Part shown: piece by piece, positions 62,490 to 64,000 of the stretch
Layout: each line of letters begins with the position of its first letter
Numbering within the stretch: position 1 is the first letter of the stretch
Assembly: GCF_007677875.1 (NCBI RefSeq)
Contig: NZ_VEDO01000003.1
Span: 124,001-188,000 of the forward strand
From: Variovorax boronicumulans
Lineage (GTDB): Bacteria; Pseudomonadota; Gammaproteobacteria; Burkholderiales; Burkholderiaceae_C
DNA length: 64,000 nucleotides
Direction: 5' to 3'
Position numbers and translations under genes: made by a program
The notes under the pieces: model-generated
The model's database searches: none
What the model was told of the DNA's origin: nothing
The model's input: the letters and a program-made list of their open reading frames with translations, nothing else

Positions 62490-63182
62490 ATGGCAAGCAG
62501 CAAGACCGGCATCGACACCGAAGCCTTGATCGCCCAGTACGAACAGGCCACGAACAAGCAGGGCCAGGCCCTGCGCCAGGCAGTGCACGACACCACGCTC
62601 AAGGCCTTGCAGCAGCGCGAGCTCACGCTCAAGGCGATCAAGGAGGTGGTCAAGTCGGTGACCGAGGCGGCGGCGCAGGGTGCGGCGCGCAATACCCAGG
62701 GGGTGGACGTCGACGCCATGCTCGCGCAGACCGTGGCCGGTGTCGACGATGCCGTCCGCCAGGCCGTGCAGGCCAGCCAGCGCGCGCTGCAGCAGCTGCT
62801 GGACCAGGGGCTGGACCTGCGCGAGAAGCAGGTCAAGAAGGCCATGGAGGACATCGAGAAGATGGAGGACATGGTGTTCCAGACCATGCGCAAGGCCACC
62901 AGCAGCGCAGCCCTCGCACCCATGCAGGGCGCCTGGGCCCAGGCCCTGATGCTGTTCGGCCAGGGCGACAGCGCCACCGGCCAGGCCGCGGGTGAAGCCG
63001 TGGAGCAACTGCTGGCCAAGGCCCAGTCGGCCGCGCGCGAGGGCCGGGCCTTGAACCAGCGCGCCGCCCAGGCCTTCATGGACCACTACGCCACTCTGGT
63101 CAGCGGCGTGCTGATCGGCATGTCCGAGGCCATGGGCGCCGCACCGGCGGCCAAGCCCGCACCCGCGCGCAAGAGCCGCTGA
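62490..63182 (+). CDS. helical hypothetical protein (DUF6781-like)
   Basis: A 230-residue soluble, almost wholly helical protein: DTEALIAQYEQATNKQGQALRQAVHDTTLKALQ, a long Ala/Gln/Lys-rich coiled coil (AMLAQTVAGVDDAVRQAVQASQRALQQLLDQ; LREKQVKKAMEDIEKMEDMVFQTM), and an Ala/Pro/Lys tail. It resembles proteins labelled DUF6781 or phasin-like in Comamonadaceae, although that is from general look only. It sits between dctA and the DctB-like gene on the same strand, with AGGAGA before the ATG. Confidence 0.8.
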   Translation: MASSKTGIDTEALIAQYEQATNKQGQALRQAVHDTTLKALQQRELTLKAIKEVVKSVTEAAAQGAARNTQGVDVDAMLAQTVAGVDDAVRQAVQASQRALQQLLDQGLDLREKQVKKAMEDIEKMEDMVFQTMRKATSSAALAPMQGAWAQALMLFGQGDSATGQAAGEAVEQLLAKAQSAAREGRALNQRAAQAFMDHYATLVSGVLIGMSEAMGAAPAAKPAPARKSR

Positions 63183-63193
63183 CAGGAGCGCGA

Positions 63194-64000
63194 TGGCGGA
63201 CCGCGCGCAGCCACCAGCCTTGCGGCTGCGCCGGTTCGTCCGCGCAATGGCCGCCGCGCTGCTGATTTGCCTGGCCGCCTGGGCCGGCAGCTGGCTCGCC
63301 ATGCGCCAGGGCCTGGCTGCGCTGGAGCAGGTGGCGGCGCAGCGGCTGGAGGTGGCGGCCGCGCGGCTCGATGCCCAGCTCGCGCGCTTCGACTTTCTGC
63401 CCTCGCTGCTGGAGACCTCGCCCGAGGTCATGCAGTTCCTGGCCCACCCGGAGGACGGCCAGCGCGGCTACGGCGTCAACCTGTACCTGCAGTCGCTCAA
63501 CGCCATCGCGGGCTCCGACAACCTCTACCTGGTCGACCGCGCCGGCACCGCCATCGCGGCGGCCGACTTCGCCTTGCCGGGCACGCCCTATGGCCGCGAC
63601 CTCTCGTACCGGCCCTATGTGCGCGACGCGCTGGCCAGCGGACGCGGCCATTTCTACGGCGTGGGCGTCACCAGCGCACGTGCGGGCTACTACCTCTCGT
63701 ACGCGCTGCCCTCGCAAGGGCAGGCGCTGGGCCTGGCCACGGTCAAGGTGGACCTGGCCGGCATGGAGCAGGAGTGGCGCCAGCTGCCAGGCCCCGTGCT
63801 CGTGGTGGACGAGCACCAGGTCGCCATCCTGTCGAGCCGCGACGACTGGCGTTGGCGCCCGCTGGTCCCGCTGACGGCCGAGGCGCGCGCCGAAGTGGCC
63901 GCCGCACGCCGCTACGGGCCGAGCAGCCTGGAGCCGCTGGGCTGGCGTGACCGCGACCAGAGCGACGGCCTGGCCCGCCGACCGCCCGGAGACGGCCAGG
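63194..64000 (+). CDS. dctB: DctB-like C4-dicarboxylate sensor histidine kinase, N-terminal part
   Basis: The first 269 residues of a gene cut by the window edge. An N-terminal helix (VRAMAAALLICLAAWAGSWLAMRQGL) precedes a periplasmic dCache-like sensor domain: FDFLPSLLETSPEVMQFLAHPED, NLYLVDRAGTAIAAADF, GTPYGRDLSYRPYVRDALASGRGHFYGVGVTSARAGYYLSYAL and GLATVKVDL. This matches DctB, which senses succinate outside the cell and phosphorylates DctD to turn on sigma-54-dependent dctA. The kinase domain lies beyond the window. Identification rests on the sensor domain and on proximity to dctA. Confidence 0.85.

Overview
The window is high-GC chromosomal DNA of a betaproteobacterium, most likely Burkholderiales/Comamonadaceae. 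The evidence is a Bug/TctC-type binding-protein tail at the left edge, the order rimP-nusA-infB-rbfA-truB-typA followed by a sigma-54 type dctA and a DctB-like kinase, an NfeD/SPFH pair, and a YejABEF-type peptide transporter. No species can be named from sequence alone.

Layout. 1-18,900 is ordinary chromosome: a tannase/feruloyl-esterase lipoprotein with a TetR regulator, a lone C-terminal piece of an acyl-CoA synthetase, a nitronate monooxygenase, a hemerythrin, a divergent LysR/quinone-oxidoreductase pair, icd, a copper chaperone, a rhomboid protease, a tightly packed minus-strand cluster (class II aldolase, CoA transferase, TlpA-like redoxin, HpaI-type aldolase), several small proteins, polB and a YihY/BrkB membrane protein.

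18,938-40,042 is an integrated element of about 21 kb in the 3' end of a tRNA-Ser(GGA) gene, bounded by a 22-bp direct repeat. Its tRNA-proximal tyrosine integrase lies at the right end. The element is a mosaic: a possible HEPN protein, a small DNA-binding protein with a symmetric divergent control region, a serine resolvase with res-like sequences, two HNH-type proteins, one orphan giant phage internal-virion/ejection-like protein, Arg/Ala/Pro-rich repeat proteins, an uncharacterised 231-aa protein, a non-coding array of degenerate repeats, an AT-richer Sll1717-type P-loop ATPase opposite a Cys-rich putative zinc protein, a second tyrosine integrase, a chimeric Rha/BRO antirepressor with IS21 istB debris at its domain junction, a scrap of a yejE-like permease gene, and a membrane protein. 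No capsid, terminase, tail or conjugation genes are visible, so it is neither a complete prophage nor an ICE. Integration separated tRNA-Ser from its native terminator, now 21 kb away, and the element supplies a new terminator at its right end.

40,025-64,000 returns to chromosome: tRNA-Ser, DUF2237/SPFH/NfeD genes, a PLP-dependent basic amino acid decarboxylase, an LigE-like DNA ligase overlapping fabI, the yejABEF-like operon interrupted by a Phd/VapC-type toxin-antitoxin module, the rimP-nusA-infB-rbfA-truB-typA translation operon with a terminator-like leader, and dctA behind a near-consensus sigma-54 promoter, followed by a DUF gene and the start of a DctB-like sensor kinase.

The most unusual material is inside the island: the 31.9-32.2 kb repeat array, the ATPase/Cys-rich gene pair beside it, the orphan ejection-like protein, and two recognisable gene fragments (istB, yejE) that record recombination.
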